Shown piece by piece: positions 1-12,480 of a stretch of 64,000 bases of DNA. A program made the position numbers and the translations under genes. The notes beneath the pieces were generated by a model, which worked only from the letters and a program-made list of their open reading frames with translations, did not search any database and had not been told where the DNA came from. Each line of letters opens with the position of its first letter. Positions within the stretch are counted from its first letter, which is position 1. Origin of the DNA: Notamacropus eugenii (taxonomy: Eukaryota; Chordata; Mammalia; Diprotodontia; Macropodidae); contig NC_092872.1 of NCBI RefSeq assembly GCF_028372415.1, forward strand, positions 13,668,479 to 13,732,478, read 5' to 3'.

Positions 1-1362
1 TGGAAAAGGTAACAGAAAACTACTTCAGTATCTTTGCCAAAAACACCCCAAATGGGATCATGCAGAGTTGAACATTTAAGAAATGACTAAACAGCATCTG
101 GACTCCATTCTAGCCCCAAACTGCATTCTATCTTCCGTGTTACTCGAATGACACAGGCCATCCCACATGCCTGGAGTGCACTCCCTTTTCAGGTCTTCCT
201 CTCAGAATCCTGATCTTCCCTTCAAGCTCAACTCAGCTCCAACTTCTCCTGTGAGCCGTTCCCTGATCCCCTGTTAATGCCCCCACTGTCTCCACAGATC
301 TACTCACTTTTCATTTTGGGAATGTCTGACTGGCCGTACTGTGAGGGCAATATCGTTTTGCTGGGAGAAGAGAACATGATCTTAAGTACAGATATGTAAT
401 GGACATGCTTGTAAAGCCAACCGCTATATATGGTCTTTCAGTCAGTAATCAGCTCTACACACACAGGGGCACCTGCTCACACAGGTTTTTTGATCTCCTT
501 CTCTAAAAGGAAATGGAATTTTTTTTTTGACTTATTCATTTATTTTTAGTTTTCAACATTCATTTCCACAAGATTTTGAGTTCCAAATTTTCTTCCCATC
601 TCTCCCCTCCTCGCATCCCATAACACCATGCATTCTGATTACCTCTTATCCCACTCTACACTACCTTTTATCACACTTCTCCTTTCCCTGATTCCCATCT
701 TCTCTCTTTTCTTTTAGGTGAAGATAGATTTCTATACTTCATTACCTGTATTTCTTATTGCCCAGTTACATGGAAAATCAATTCTCATTATTTGTTGCTA
801 GAACTTAGAACTATAACTTCTTTCCCTTCTTCCCTCCCAACTCATCCCTATTGAAGAGGCAAGCAATTCAACATAGGCTATAAATGTGAAGTTTTGCTAA
901 AGACTTCCATACTAGTCATATTGTGAAAGACTAACTACATTTCCTTCAATCCTATCCTGCCCTCCCATTTATTCTATTCTCCTTTTTGACCTTATCCCTC
1001 CCCAAAGTGTTTACTTCTAATTACCCGTCTCCTGTCATTTCCCTCCCTTCTATCATGCCCCCACACCCCACTTATCCACTTATCCCCTACTTTCCTGTAC
1101 TGTAAGATAGATTTTCATACCAATTTGAGTGTGTAGATTATTCCCTCATTAAACTAATTGTGATGAGAGCAAATTTCACTTTTTCCCTCTCACCTCCCCC
1201 CTTTCCCCTCCTTTGAAAATGCTTTTTCTTGCCTTTTGTATGAAAACTACTCTGCTGCATTGCATTTCTCCCTTTCTCCTCGCAATATATTCCTCTCTCA
1301 CCAATTAATTTTATTTTTTACATATCATTCCTTCCTATTCAACTTACCCTTTGCCCTCTGTC

Positions 1363-1368
<6 letters not shown>

Positions 1369-1400
<32 letters not shown>

Positions 1401-1424
1401 TGTGTGTGTGTGTGTGTGCGTGTG
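1369..1424 (+). repeat. (TG)n microsatellite
   Basis: An almost pure TG run lies inside the LINE. Other copies carry a short CA/TG tract at the same internal position (for example 8,950 and 23,930), so the expansion began from an element-borne seed. Confidence 0.9.
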
Positions 1425-1466
1425 TAATCCTTCCAACTACCCAAATGCTGAGAAAAGCCTGAAGAG

Positions 1467-2721
1467 TTACAAATATTCTCTTTCCATGTAGGAATGTAAA
1501 CAGTTCAGCTTTAGTAAATCCATTATGATATTTCCTTCTTGTTTACCTTTTCTTGCCTCTCTTGATTCTTGTGTTTGAAAGTCAAATTTTCTATTCAAGT
1601 CTGGTCTTTTCATCAAGTATGCTTGAAAGTCCTCTTTGAATAAAAATTTTTCTCCCTGAAGTATTATATTCAGGTTTTTTGAGTAGGTGATTTTTGGTTT
1701 TAATTCTACTTCCTTTGATCTCTGGAATATCATATTCCAAGCCTTTTGATCCCTTCATGTAGAAGCATCCAGATCCTATGTTATCCTGATTGTACTTCCA
1801 TACTACTTGAATTGTTTCTTTCTGACTGCTTGCAATATTTTCTCCTTGACCTGGGACTTCTGGAATTTGGCTTTAATATTGCTAGGAGTTATTTGAATCT
1901 CTTTCAGGACGTGATCTGTGAATTCTTTCAATATTTATTTTACCCTCTGATTCCAGAATATCTGGGCAGTTTTCCTTGATAATTTCATGAAAGATGATGT
2001 CTAGGCTCTTTTTTTGATCATGGCTTTTACTTAGTGCCATAATTTTGAAAATATCTGTCCTGGATATCTTTTCCTAGGTCAGTTGTTTTTACAATGAGAT
2101 ATTTCACATTGTCTTTCCATTTTTCCTTCTTTGATTTTGTTTTCTCATTTCTTGGTTTCTCATAAAGTCATTAGCTTCCATCTGCTCCATTCTAATTTTT
2201 AAAGAACTATTTTCTTCAATGAGCTTCTGAACCTCTATTTAGCTAATTCTGCTTTTTAAAGCATTCATCCCCTCATTGACTTTTTGGCCCTCTTTTGTCA
2301 TTTGTGTTAGTCTATTTTTAAAGGTGTTAATTTCTTCAGCATTTTTTGGGGTCTCCTTTAGCAAGCTGGTGACTTGCTTTTCTTGTATTGCTCTCCTTTC
2401 ACTTCCCAATTTTTTCTCCACCTCTCTCACTTGATTTTGGAAATCCCTTTGGAGCTCTTCTAAGACCTGAGACCATTGTATATTGATTTTGGAGGTTTTG
2501 GATGCCGAAGTCTTGACTTTGAGGTCTTCCTCTTATGGTATGCATTCTGCCTCCTCATCTGAAAGGATGGAAGAAAATTTCCACTCACCAAGAAAGTAAC
2601 TTTCAATTGTCCTATTTTTTTTTTCAAATTTTTGGTCATTTTCCCAGCCACTTACTTGGCTTCTGAGTTTTGTCAAGAGGAGGGTATACTCTGTTGACCT
2701 GTAACTTCTCAGTTCCTCCAA
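1467..2721 (-). pseudogene. Degenerate L1-type ORF1
   Basis: Pieces in different minus-strand frames match the intact ORF1: AFLMKRPEL-like sequence near 1,600, a coiled-coil segment at 2239-2430 and the N-terminal GKMTKN/TIESYFLGEW region at 2533-2650. Stops and frameshifts separate them. Confidence 0.75.
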
Positions 2722-3387
2722 GGTGGCACAATCAAGGGAGAGCAGTTTACTCCCATCCTAGCCTGTGCTGTGGTCTGTGAACAGGGTTCCCTCCACACAG
2801 CTTCTACCAGCTCCACCATGCCAGCCCTCCTCCTCACCCCAGGGTTGCCCCTCAGACCTGAGATCCAGAGTAGCTGCTCAGTTTCCCCAGGGTCTTTAGA
2901 CCAAGGCTGCAATAAGAGAAGCTGCAGCATCTTGGGGCCAGGGCTACACTGTTGTTTTCCCTTCTCACCCAAGTAAAAGAGCTTTCCACTTGACTTTTGA
3001 AGCTGTCCTTGGCATTTGTGAGTTGAGGAATCTGGGATATGAAGCTGCTGCTGGTGGTTCCTTGAAACCTGCTCCAATTCTGTTCTTGCTGGGCCACAAC
3101 CAAGGCTGCACTGCACTCCACTCTGCACCCAGGTGTGATAGAGCTTTCCTGTTGGCCTTCCAAGCTAGAAATCTTCTTAACTCTGTCATTTTTCACTTCT
3201 GCTGCTCTAGAATTTGTGAATAGTCATTTTTTACAGGCATTTTATAGACTTTAGGGGTGAGTTAAGAGTAGATCCATCCTTCCATTCCTCCATCTTGCAC
3301 TAGTGGCAAGAGCACTAGGCTAAGAGAGGCAGATGATCTAGTGTCAAGCTTTGGCAATTACTGTCTGAGGAGTTTATGTGAGATAAG

Positions 3388-3391
<4 letters not shown>

Positions 3392-3430
<39 letters not shown>
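3392..3430 (+). repeat. (TG)n microsatellite
   Basis: A pure GT run followed by TA-rich ATGTATGCATATA sequence. No gene lies nearby. Confidence 0.9.
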
Positions 3431-3435
<5 letters not shown>

Positions 3436-3589
3436 ATATAGGTACGTATATATACATATGTATGCATATATTTAAACACTTCAGAAGCATACTACATTAA
3501 TTTTATCTGCTATTATTCACGAGAGAAAAGTACAGTGTTTCCCTATTGTTCAGGCTTTACATGTTACAATAAGAGCAACATGTATATTG

Positions 3590-4200
3590 TTGAGATAATT
3601 GCAAGGCGGTTTGAAGGCTTGGGTGGGTGACTGAAGCATTTCATGGAGGATGCTGACCCCAGCTGCAGTAGAATTCTGCAACAGAAAAGCAATACATTGT
3701 TAGGTCATTTTAAATCCATCCATCCTTCTTTCTTTACCTTGCTCAATACCCTGTTCCATTACCACCACGTCCCTGTGGAAAAACTATCCAGGCTTGGAAT
3801 GAAAGAGCAGCTTGGTCTCCACACTTTCTTTTATCCTTCCTGATAACCCAAACTTGACAACTTGGAAAAATCACAAAAGTTTCTTCAGTCTGTTTACTAC
3901 TCTAGAAAACGGGGAGAATCAGACTTGGATTACCATCCTCACATGACTCGGTTGAATTCCATTCAATTCATCTTATTCAGAAATGTTGTTTAAGAATAAA
4001 ATCTGGATTTCAGGACAACAGCTGAAAATATGGAAATAAAAGGCTTCTACTCAGAGATGGAAAGCATCTAAGAAAGCCTGATAAGATTTTCGGCACCTGT
4101 TCCTGTCCTTTGCTCTCACGTCTTTGCAGAGATGAAGGACAATGGCTATGACATGATGCCTATAACACCATTTTTCAATAATTGGGGTAGTTTTGTTGAA
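3590..4200 (-). repeat. Duplicated block, inverted copy
   Basis: The reverse complement matches 61,460-61,860 and, for its first part, 38,215-38,390 plus 39,005-39,120. Shared anchors include GTGTGGAGACCAAGCTGCTCT and CAGACTGAAGAAACTT with small changes. This sets a low-copy repeat apart from the interspersed SINEs around it. Confidence 0.65.
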
Positions 4201-6170
4201 GTTTTTTCCCCCTGAATTATTTTTATTTTGTAAAGGTTGACTTCATGGAAGGAGGGAAGTGGAAACATTGTGACATATAGTTCATATAAAAAATATAATA
4301 TGTCAACATTTCATTTAAAAACTCATAAAAGCTGTGTTCCATGAGGGAAGGAGAGGAGTGAGAGAATACCTGTGATTACAGTCTGGTTAATTTAATCCAC
4401 TTGACAAGGCAGGTAGGGGTAATGCTGTGTATTCACTAAGCTAGAGACCATAAACTGTGGTTGGCTATAGGAGCACATCCGTTACATATATGTATTTAGA
4501 CACATGTTCCCTTCTCCTTGGAAAGCTAAACTCCTCAAAGGAGTTTCTGAATAGTTGGGCAACTGTTTCATTTTTGCTTTCTGGCACAAATGACTAGCAG
4601 AGCAGTTTGCTCAGAATACATTTTCCACAAAGATAATTGAAATCGAATTCATGTAATCATATGATCTCAGAGTTAAAGTGGAGCTCAATTCATCCAACCA
4701 GTACCTGAACAGGAATTCCTTTTATCTCACTCCCTACAAAGACCTTGCAACCTTTGTTTTAATGCCCTCCAGGGATCATCTCTACAGAACATCCAATACT
4801 CTACCCAGCCTGGCTATTGTCATCTGAACATCTCCTTCTGCACTAAATTGTCATCTATCCCTGCAATCCTCCAGGGATCACCTGAAAGTTCATTCCCCTG
4901 TAGTACTGCCTATTTTTCACAATCTAGGTCCACAAGCTGCAAGAGGACAAGCACTGCTGTCGGTGATTTCAACCACCATTCCTTTATGCCTGAAATTCCA
5001 CATACTGCCCTTTCTCTTTGGTCACACTCTGAGCCAAACCATTCTGGAGCATCTTGGGTCAGAAACCAACCTGAAAATTCTCCTGACCTGGCATTCCCTA
5101 TGGAGACACTGTTTCATGGGGATTTGACACACACTGAGACCTTGTAAGATGGCATCATTTCCTGTGTGGAAGTCTCTTCTGAAAGGCAGGAGAATTGGGT
5201 CATTCAAGGACATTCTACATTGGCCTATCAAGAGGTAGGAGATTTTCTTCATTGACAATTTAGTGGGAACTTTTCTGGGGTTTTTAATTTGTCAAGCTGT
5301 GGGCTTATTTTGTGTTCCACCCTGAGACTGTGGCCTGCCTCCTTGTTGCTTTCTGTTTAGGTCATGTGGCCCCTGGAAATGATCCAGTGGCTTTGACTTT
5401 GGCCATTCCAGGAGCAAGGAATGAATTCCCCAATCTGAATACCAGGCATCAGGGAATCCAGGCTGGGGGTCACAGCCAACTCAGCAGAGAAATGCTGTGG
5501 AATAATGATCTGGGAACCATATCCCAGCAAGGCTTTGGATTTGAACTTGGTGGATTAATGTTACATAGAAACTAAGTTCTACTGTGAACTTCACTTCCCT
5601 CTCCAGGGACAGGTGGCGTGTGCCTGAGGGTGAGGACTCTCACGTCCTGAGTGGAATGTTGGTATGTTTCTTTTTGCTATGTCTTTGAAGTAAACATCCC
5701 TGTGTCATAGCTAATGGGGATATGAGTGTTTACATGGAAATGGGGTACTAGTCCCTGCACCCATAATAACTGGGGTAACTTAATGCAGACCAAAGTTGAT
5801 GGCTCAAAAGAGAAACACATCAGTGTACTGGAGAGGCCAACTGAATGCAATATAACCGCTCTTGCCCTCAGAGTAGGGCCAGGACTGTTCGGTTACCATA
5901 TCCTGTCACAACAAGAATATCCACTCAGACGTTCCCAACATGAAAAGCAAGGACAGGGACAGTGGGGCATTAACAGAGGATCAGGGAAGGCTCACAGAAG
6001 AAGTTGGAGGAGAATTTAGCTTTGGGGAAGATAAGGAATCTGAGAGGAAGAACTGAAGAGGGACTGAACTCCAGGCATAGGGGATAGCCTGGGTAGGTAA
6101 TCGAATGACATGCAAGGTACAATTCAGTTTGGGGAACTGGATGAGGATTTCAGTTTTGCTAGAATGCAGA
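4200..6170. other. Intergenic, no recognised gene
   Basis: Short open frames occur (for example 4848-5147 and 5312-5575), but they lack homology I recognise and lack codon structure or splice context. The sequence is unique-looking AT-rich DNA with possible old repeat fragments near 4,640-4,860. Confidence 0.5.
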
Positions 6171-6174
6171 CTTG

Positions 6175-6421
6175 ATGCTGTTTAGTCATTTCCTAAATGC
6201 CTGACTCTGCATGACCCTATTTGGGTTATTTTTGGCAAAGATACTAGAGGGGTTTGCTATTACCTTCTCTAGTTCATTTTACAGAGGAGGAATCTGAGAC
6301 AAACAAGGATAAGTGACTTGCCCAGGGTCACTCAACTAGTAAGTGTCTGTGCTCTGACTTGAAAACAGGTCCTCCTGATTCCAAGCTTGGCTCTCTATGG
6401 GCTGCACCACCTAGCTGCCCC
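6175..6421 (-). mobile_element. tRNA-derived marsupial SINE
   Basis: The minus strand begins GGGGCAGCTAGGTGGTGCAG, a tRNA-like A-box region. It continues through the B-box-like 'TTCAAGTC' and the 'GACCCTGGGCAAGTCACTTA' body. Related copies lie at 58,796, 35,428 and 60,629. Confidence 0.8.
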
Positions 6422-8101
6422 AAAATGCAAAGTATATTAACTTAATTGAAGGAGTATCTGATAAACATGAAATGCTATCAAGCTGGCCCAGGAGGCAGGG
6501 AGACATGGGTTCAAGTCTTGCCTCTCACAAAGACTGGCTGTGTCACACTAGACAAGTAGCTCAGTGCCTCTTCGAATTATTTTTTAATTAATTAATTTTT
6601 AGTTATCAACATTCATTTCCACATTTGAATTCCAAATTTTCTCCCCATCTCTCCCCTCCCTCCACCCCAAGACACCATGAACTCTGATTACTCCCTGTCA
6701 CAATCTGCCCTCTCTTCTACCACATCTCTCCCTTCCCTTGTCCCCATCTCCTCTATTTTCTTGGAGGGCAAGATAGATTTCTATACCCCCATTACCTGCA
6801 TTTATTATTTCTCACTTACATGTAATAACAATTTTTAACATTCATTTTGAAAACTTTGAGTTCCAACTTCTCTCCCTTCCTCCCTCCACACCCATCCCCA
6901 CTGAAAAGACAAGCAATTCCAAATAGGGTATACATGTGTAGTTATGCAAAAGACTTCCATAACAGTCATGCTATGAAAGACTAGCTATATTTCCCTCCCT
7001 CCTATCCTGCCCACTATTTATTCTATTCTCTCTTTTGACCTTCTCCCTCCCCAAAAGTGTTTACTTCTAATTACCACTTCCTCCCACTTGCCCTTCCTTC
7101 CATGATCACCCCCACCCTGCTTATCCCTTTCTCCCCTACTTTCCTGTAGTGGAAGATAGATTTTCATATCAAATTGAGTGAGCATGTTATTCCCTCCTTA
7201 AGCCAAATGTGATGAGAGTATGCTTCACTTTTTCCCTTTCACCTAACCACCTTTCCCCTCCATTAAAGACCTTTATCTTGCCTCTTGTACGAGAGATAAT
7301 TTGTCCCCTTCTATTTCTTCCCTCCTCCTCCAATTATATTTCTCTCTTACCCTAATATTTCATTTGTTTTAGGTATCATTCCTTCCCATTTAACCCACCC
7401 TGTGCCCTCTATCTATATGTATCTAATTCCTCCAACTACCTAAATATTGAAACAAGTCTCAAGAGTTATAAATATTATCTTTCCATGTAGGAATGTAAAC
7501 AGTTCAACTTAAGTAAGTCCCTTATGTCTTCTCTTTCCTGTTTCCATTTTCATGCTTCTCTTGATTCTTGTGTTTGAAAAACAAATTTTCTGTTCAGTTC
7601 TGGTCTTCTCATCAAGAATGCTTGAAAGTCCTCTATTTCATTGAATGACGATTTTTTCCCCTGCAGTATTACACTCAGTTTGCTGGGTAGGTGATTGTTG
7701 GTCTTAATCCTAGCTCCTTTGAATTCTGGAATATCATATTCCAAGCCCTTTGATCCCTTAAGGTAGATGCAGCTAGATCTTGTGTTCTCCTGATTGTATT
7801 TCCACAATAGTCCAATTTATTTGTATCTTGCAGCTTGCAGTATTTTCTCCTTGACCTGAGAATTCTGGAATTAGGCTACACTATTCCTAGGAGTTTTTCT
7901 TTTTGGATATTCTTCATTAGATAGAACAGATGGATTCTTTCAACATTTATTTTGTCCTCTGATTCCAGAGTATCTGGGCAGTTCTTCTTGATAATTTCAT
8001 GGAAGATGATGCCTAGGCTAATTTTTGATCATGGCTTTCAGGTAGTCCTATAATTTTTTACTTATTTCTTGTGGATCTGTTTTCCAGGTCAATTGTTTTT
8101 C

Positions 8102-10856
8102 TTTTCTTTTCTTTTTTTTTTTAAATTTATTTATTTATTTAACATTTAACACTCATTTTCACAAAATTTTGGGTTCCAAATTTTCTCCCCTTTTGTCCCC
8201 TCCCCCCACCCCAAAACACCGAGCATTCTAATTGCCCCTGTCACCAATCTGCTCTCTCTTCTATCATCCCTCTCTGCCCTTGTCTCCATCATCTCTTTTG
8301 TCCTGCGGGGCCAAATAACTTTCTATACCCCTTTACCTATATTTCTTGTTTCCTAGTGGCAAGAAGAGTACTCAACAGTTGTTCCTAATACTTTGAGTTC
8401 CAACTTCTTTTCCTCCCTCCCTCCCCACCCCTTCCCTTTGGAAGGCAAGCAATTCAATATAGGCCAAATCTGTGTAGTTTTGCAAATGACTTCCATAACT
8501 GTCCTGTTGTATAAGACTAACCATATTTCCCTCCATCCTATCCTGCCTCCCATTACTTCTATTCTCCCTTTTGATCCTTTCCCTCCCCATGAGTGTTGAC
8601 CTCAAATTGCTCCCTCCTCCCCATGCCCTCCCTTCCATCATCCCCCTCACTGTACTTATCCCCTTATTCCCCACTTTCCTGTATTGTAAGATAGGTTTTC
8701 ATACCAAAATGAGTGTGCATTTTATTCCTTCCTTTAGTGGAATGTGATGAGAGTAAACTTCATGTTTTTCTCTCCCCTCCCCTCTTTATCCCTCCACTAA
8801 TAAGTCTTTTGCTTGCCTCTTTTATGAGAGATAATTTGCCCCATTCCATTTCTCCCTTTCTCCTCCCAATATATTTCTCTCTCACTGCTTGATTTCGTTT
8901 TTTAAAGATATGATCCCATCCTATTCACTTCACTCTGTGCTCTCTGTCTCTGTGTGAGTGTGCTTGTGTGCGTGTGTGTATGTAATCCCACCAACTACCC
9001 AGATACTGAAAAGTTTCAAGAGTTACAAATATTGTCTTTCCATGTAGGAATGTAAAGAGTTCAACTTTAGTAAGTCCCTGATGACTTCTCTTTGCTGTTT
9101 ACCTTTTCATGCTTCTCTTCATTCTTGTGTTTGAAAGTCAAATTTTCTTTTCAGCTCTGGTCTTTTCATCAAGAATGCTTGAAAGTCCTCTATTTCATTG
9201 AAAGACCATTTTTTCCCCTGAAGTATTATACTCAGTTTTGCTGGGTAGGTGATTCTTGGTTTTAGTCCTAGTTCCTTTGACTTCTGGAATATCCTATTCA
9301 TGCCCTTGGATCCCTTAATGTAGAAGCTGCTAGATCTTATGTTATGCTGATTGTATTTACACAATACTTGAATTGTTTCTTTCTAGCTGCTTGCAATATT
9401 TTCTCCTTGACCTGGGATCTCTGGAATTTGGCCACAATGTTCCTAGGAGTTTCTCTTTTTGGATCTCTTTCAGGCGGTGATCTGTGGATTCCTTGAATAC
9501 TTATTTTGCCCTTTCGTTCTAGAATCTCTGGGCAGTTTTCCTTGATAATTTCACGAAAGATGATGTCTAGGCTCTTTTTTTGATCATGGCTTTCAGGCAG
9601 GCCCATAATTTTTAAATTGTCTCTCCTGGATCTATTTTCCAGGTCAGTTGTTTTTCCAATGAGATATTTCACATTATCTTCCATTTTGTCATTCTTTTGG
9701 TTTTGTTTTGTGATTTCTTGGTTTCTCATAAAGTCATTAGCCTCCATCTGTTCCATTCTAATTTTGAAAGAACTATTTTCTTCAGTGAGCTTTTGAACCT
9801 CCTTTTCCATTTGGCTAATTCTGCTTTTGAAAGCATTCTTCTCCTCATTGACTTTTTGAACCTCTTTTGCCAATTGAGTTAGCCTATTTTTCAAGGTGTT
9901 ATTTTCTTCAGCATTTTTTTGGGTCTCCTTTAGCAGGGTGTTTACTTGTTTTTCTTGCTTTGCTTGCATGTCTCTCATTTCTCTTCCCAGGTTACCTCCT
10001 CCTCTCTAACTTGATTTTCAAAATCCTCTTTGAGTTCTTCCATGGCCTGAGCCCATTGAGTGGGCTGGGATACAGAAGCCTTGACTTCTGTGTCTTTCCC
10101 TCATGGTAAGCATTGTTCTTCCTCATCAGAAAGGAAGGGAGGAAATATATGTTCACCAGGAAAGTAACCTTCTATAGTCTTATCTTTTTCCCCCTTTTCT
10201 GGGCATTTTCCAAGCCAGTGACTTGACTTCTGAATATTCTCTTCACACCCTCTTCGCCTCCAGATCCACCCAGACAGCAGCTTGGGGTCTGAGATTCAAA
10301 TGCTGCTTCCCAGTCTCAGGGCTTCGGATCAAGTTCAGGTGTTTAGGTGCTCAGGTGGGGGCAGGGCCACCTCACAGGCTCAGTTCCCTCAGGGGGTTTA
10401 TGCAGAAACCTTCAACAATGGATCCAGGCTCCTGCCTGCTTGGGGAGCCCAGGTCTGCTGCCACCTCTGCTGCTGCCTCCTGAGGGGGCCTGAGTTATGG
10501 GGGCACTCCTCCCCTCTCAACCCACCAAAGAGACCCTCTCACCGACCCTTGTCACCTGTGGGTGGAGGGACCCGTGCGGCCACTGGAGATTCCATCCCTG
10601 AAGCCTGCTTGGTTCTGCTCCTCTCGGTGCAGCACGGCCAAGGAGGGCTGGGCTCCGCTCCCGGTCTGGTGCAGGAAGGACCTTTTGTTAGAGGTTTTCA
10701 GACTCTCTGCAACAGAAATCTTACCTGCTCCATTGTTCTGTGGCTTCTGATGCTCCAGAATTTGTTAGGAGTTCTTTTTTACACATAATTTATGGGCTGC
10801 AGGTTTGGAGCTAGCATATGTGTGTCTTTCTACTCCACCACCTTGGCTCCGTCTCC
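8102..10856 (-). mobile_element. Full-length ORF1-only LINE nested in another
   Basis: A 2.75-kb element with a poly(T)-marked 3' end at 8,102-8,123 and an L1-type 5' end at about 10,856. TCAATTGTTTTTC flanks it on both sides (8089-8101 and 10857-10869). No ORF2 is present. The 5' UTR (10,210-10,850) is GC-rich and includes CpGs, as in L1 promoters. Confidence 0.88.
9070..10206 (-). pseudogene. L1-type ORF1 of the nested element
   Basis: The start codon aligns with that of the 24-25 kb copy. A frameshift near 9,990 and a second near 9,350 break it. The middle stretch (9337-9978) is open for 213 codons and holds the coiled coil, RRDNLKIMGLPES and PPERDPKRETPRN. The C-terminal part, including AFLMKRPELKRKFDFQTQE, is open at 9119-9364. 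Confidence 0.82.
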
Positions 10857-12344
10857 TCAATTGTTTTTCCAATGAGATATTTCACATGGCTATTGTTTCA
10901 TTCCTTTGCTTTTGCTTCATAATTTCTTGATTTTTCATGAAGTCATTAACTCCTATCTGCTCCATTCTAATCTTTAAGGAATTATTTTCCTGAGGGAGCT
11001 TTTGGATCTCCGTCTAAATCTAACCAGTTCTGCTTTTTATGGCATTTTTTCCTCATTGGCTTTTGGATCTCCTTTGCCATTTCAGTTAGTCTATTTTTTA
11101 AACTGTTATTTTTTTCAGCATTTTTGCATCTGCTTTAGCAAACAGTTGACTCGTTTTTCATCATTTTGTTGCCTCACTCTCATTTCTCTTGCCAATTTTT
11201 GTTCTGTTGATCTTACTGAATATTCAAAATCCTTTTTGAGCTCTTACATGATCTGAGACCTCCAATGTGGATGGAGGAACTTTGACTTTGTTTTCTTCTG
11301 TTTATATGCTTTTGTCTTCCTCTTCAGCAAAGGAAGATTCTGCAATCTCATTCTTTTACTGTTTTTTCTTCATTTCCCCAGACATTTACTTGACCTTTGA
11401 GCTCTTTGTCAAGGCACTTCTCTGCTTCCAGTGGGGATAGGGTAGTGTACTGTGAGTCATGGGATCCCCCACAATCTGTGGGCCTAGAACTCTAGAAAAA
11501 GGGGCTGCAACTGTCACTGCTGCTGCCGTGGGTGCTGTGGGTTCCTTTGCACCTCCTCCCTCAGGGGGAAATGGGGCTGAGGCCAGAGCACTCCACTCTC
11601 CTGCTGTGGTCCCAGAGGTATTTCCCACTTACCTCCCAATTTATCCTCAGTGTTTTGGGGTCATGAAGTGTGGAAACCACCCCAGGTACTAGAGATTCAT
11701 TCCCCCTGAGGCCGAAAATGGTCTCCTTCATGCAGGCTCAGCCTATGCTGCATTGTCTTCTGCTCACTTTCCAGCTTGAGAGACACATACCAAGGACCTT
11801 CCTGGCTGCCTTGGACTCCAGATTTGCTTCCCTTCATCATTCTGTGGATTCTGCAGCTCTAGAGTTTGTTTAGAGCCATTTTTTACAGGTATTTGGCTGG
11901 GTTTGGTGAGAGGGCTCTAGAAGGTGAATGCAATTACTCTGCCATCTTGACTCTGCCCCCGGGAATTCATTAAAATTAAACATTACTGATGTCAATCAAG
12001 AAACTTCTTTTCTTTTTTTATAGTATTTTTCTAATTACATGCAAACAAAATTTTTAGCTTTGCTTTTTATAAAGTTATGAGTTCCAAATGTCCTCCGTCC
12101 TTTCCTTCCCTCTCCCCTCCCCAAGCATTTCGATATAGTTTATATATGTGCAATCCTGTAACACTATTTTCATTACAGTCACATTGTGAAAGGAAACAAT
12201 TTATGAAAATAATTGTACTTTGGAAAAGAAGGATGTCATGAAAATAAATAAAGTAAAAAGAGGAAGCTTTAATCTGCATTAAGAGTCCAGCAGATCTTTC
12301 TCTGGATGTAGGGAGCACTTTCCACCATGAGTCTTTCTCAACTG

Positions 12345-12480
12345 TCTTGGAGGTCAGTTCACATTTCCTAAGTACCTACTATGTGCCAGGCACTGGGCTA
12401 AGCCCTGGGGATACAGAACCAGGCAAAAATAGCTCCTGGTTCAAGGAGCTCACAATCTAATGAAGGACACAAGGTGCAAA
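12345..12480 (+). mobile_element. MIR/L2-type repeat
   Basis: CTACTATGTGCCAGGCACTG followed by GGAGCTCACAATCTAATG is the widespread core of old mammalian MIR/L2-type repeats. Diverged continuation runs to about 12,760. Confidence 0.6.

Larger units (their letters stand above)
519..3297 (-). mobile_element. ORF1-only LINE (half-L1), nearly full length
   Basis: A T-run at 521-529 marks the 3' end on the minus strand. ORF1 remnants follow at 1467-2721, with several stops and frameshifts, and then 5' UTR to about 3,297. A (TG)n tract lies at 1369-1424. The first 0.75 kb is also present, at the same junction with the same flank, at 59,530-60,268. The insertion therefore predates that duplication. 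Confidence 0.8.
6560..11962 (-). mobile_element. ORF1-only LINE, split by a second ORF1-only LINE
   Basis: The 3' part is 6560-8101 and the 5' part is 10857-11962, which ends at GCCATCTTGACTCTGCCCCCG, the reverse of an L1-type start. ORF1 is interrupted at the position corresponding to GKTTDLENRS. Removing the inner element (8102-10856) and one copy of its 13-bp target duplication restores a continuous element. Confidence 0.82.

Noticed and set aside
1236-1427. Open frame ending in a Val/Cys repeat
   Set aside because: It is a translation of a (TG)n microsatellite within a LINE.
2709-3196. Overlapping open frames on both strands near 3 kb
   Set aside because: They lie in the GC-richer 5' UTR of an ORF1-only LINE, and the same region is open by chance in other copies.
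5312-5575. Possible secreted protein (hydrophobic start)
   Set aside because: No conserved motif, no splice sites or promoter features recognised, and no paralogue in the window.
10223-10788. 168-codon open frame
   Set aside because: It is antisense to the 5' UTR of the nested LINE; it has no domain and is not conserved as a frame between copies.
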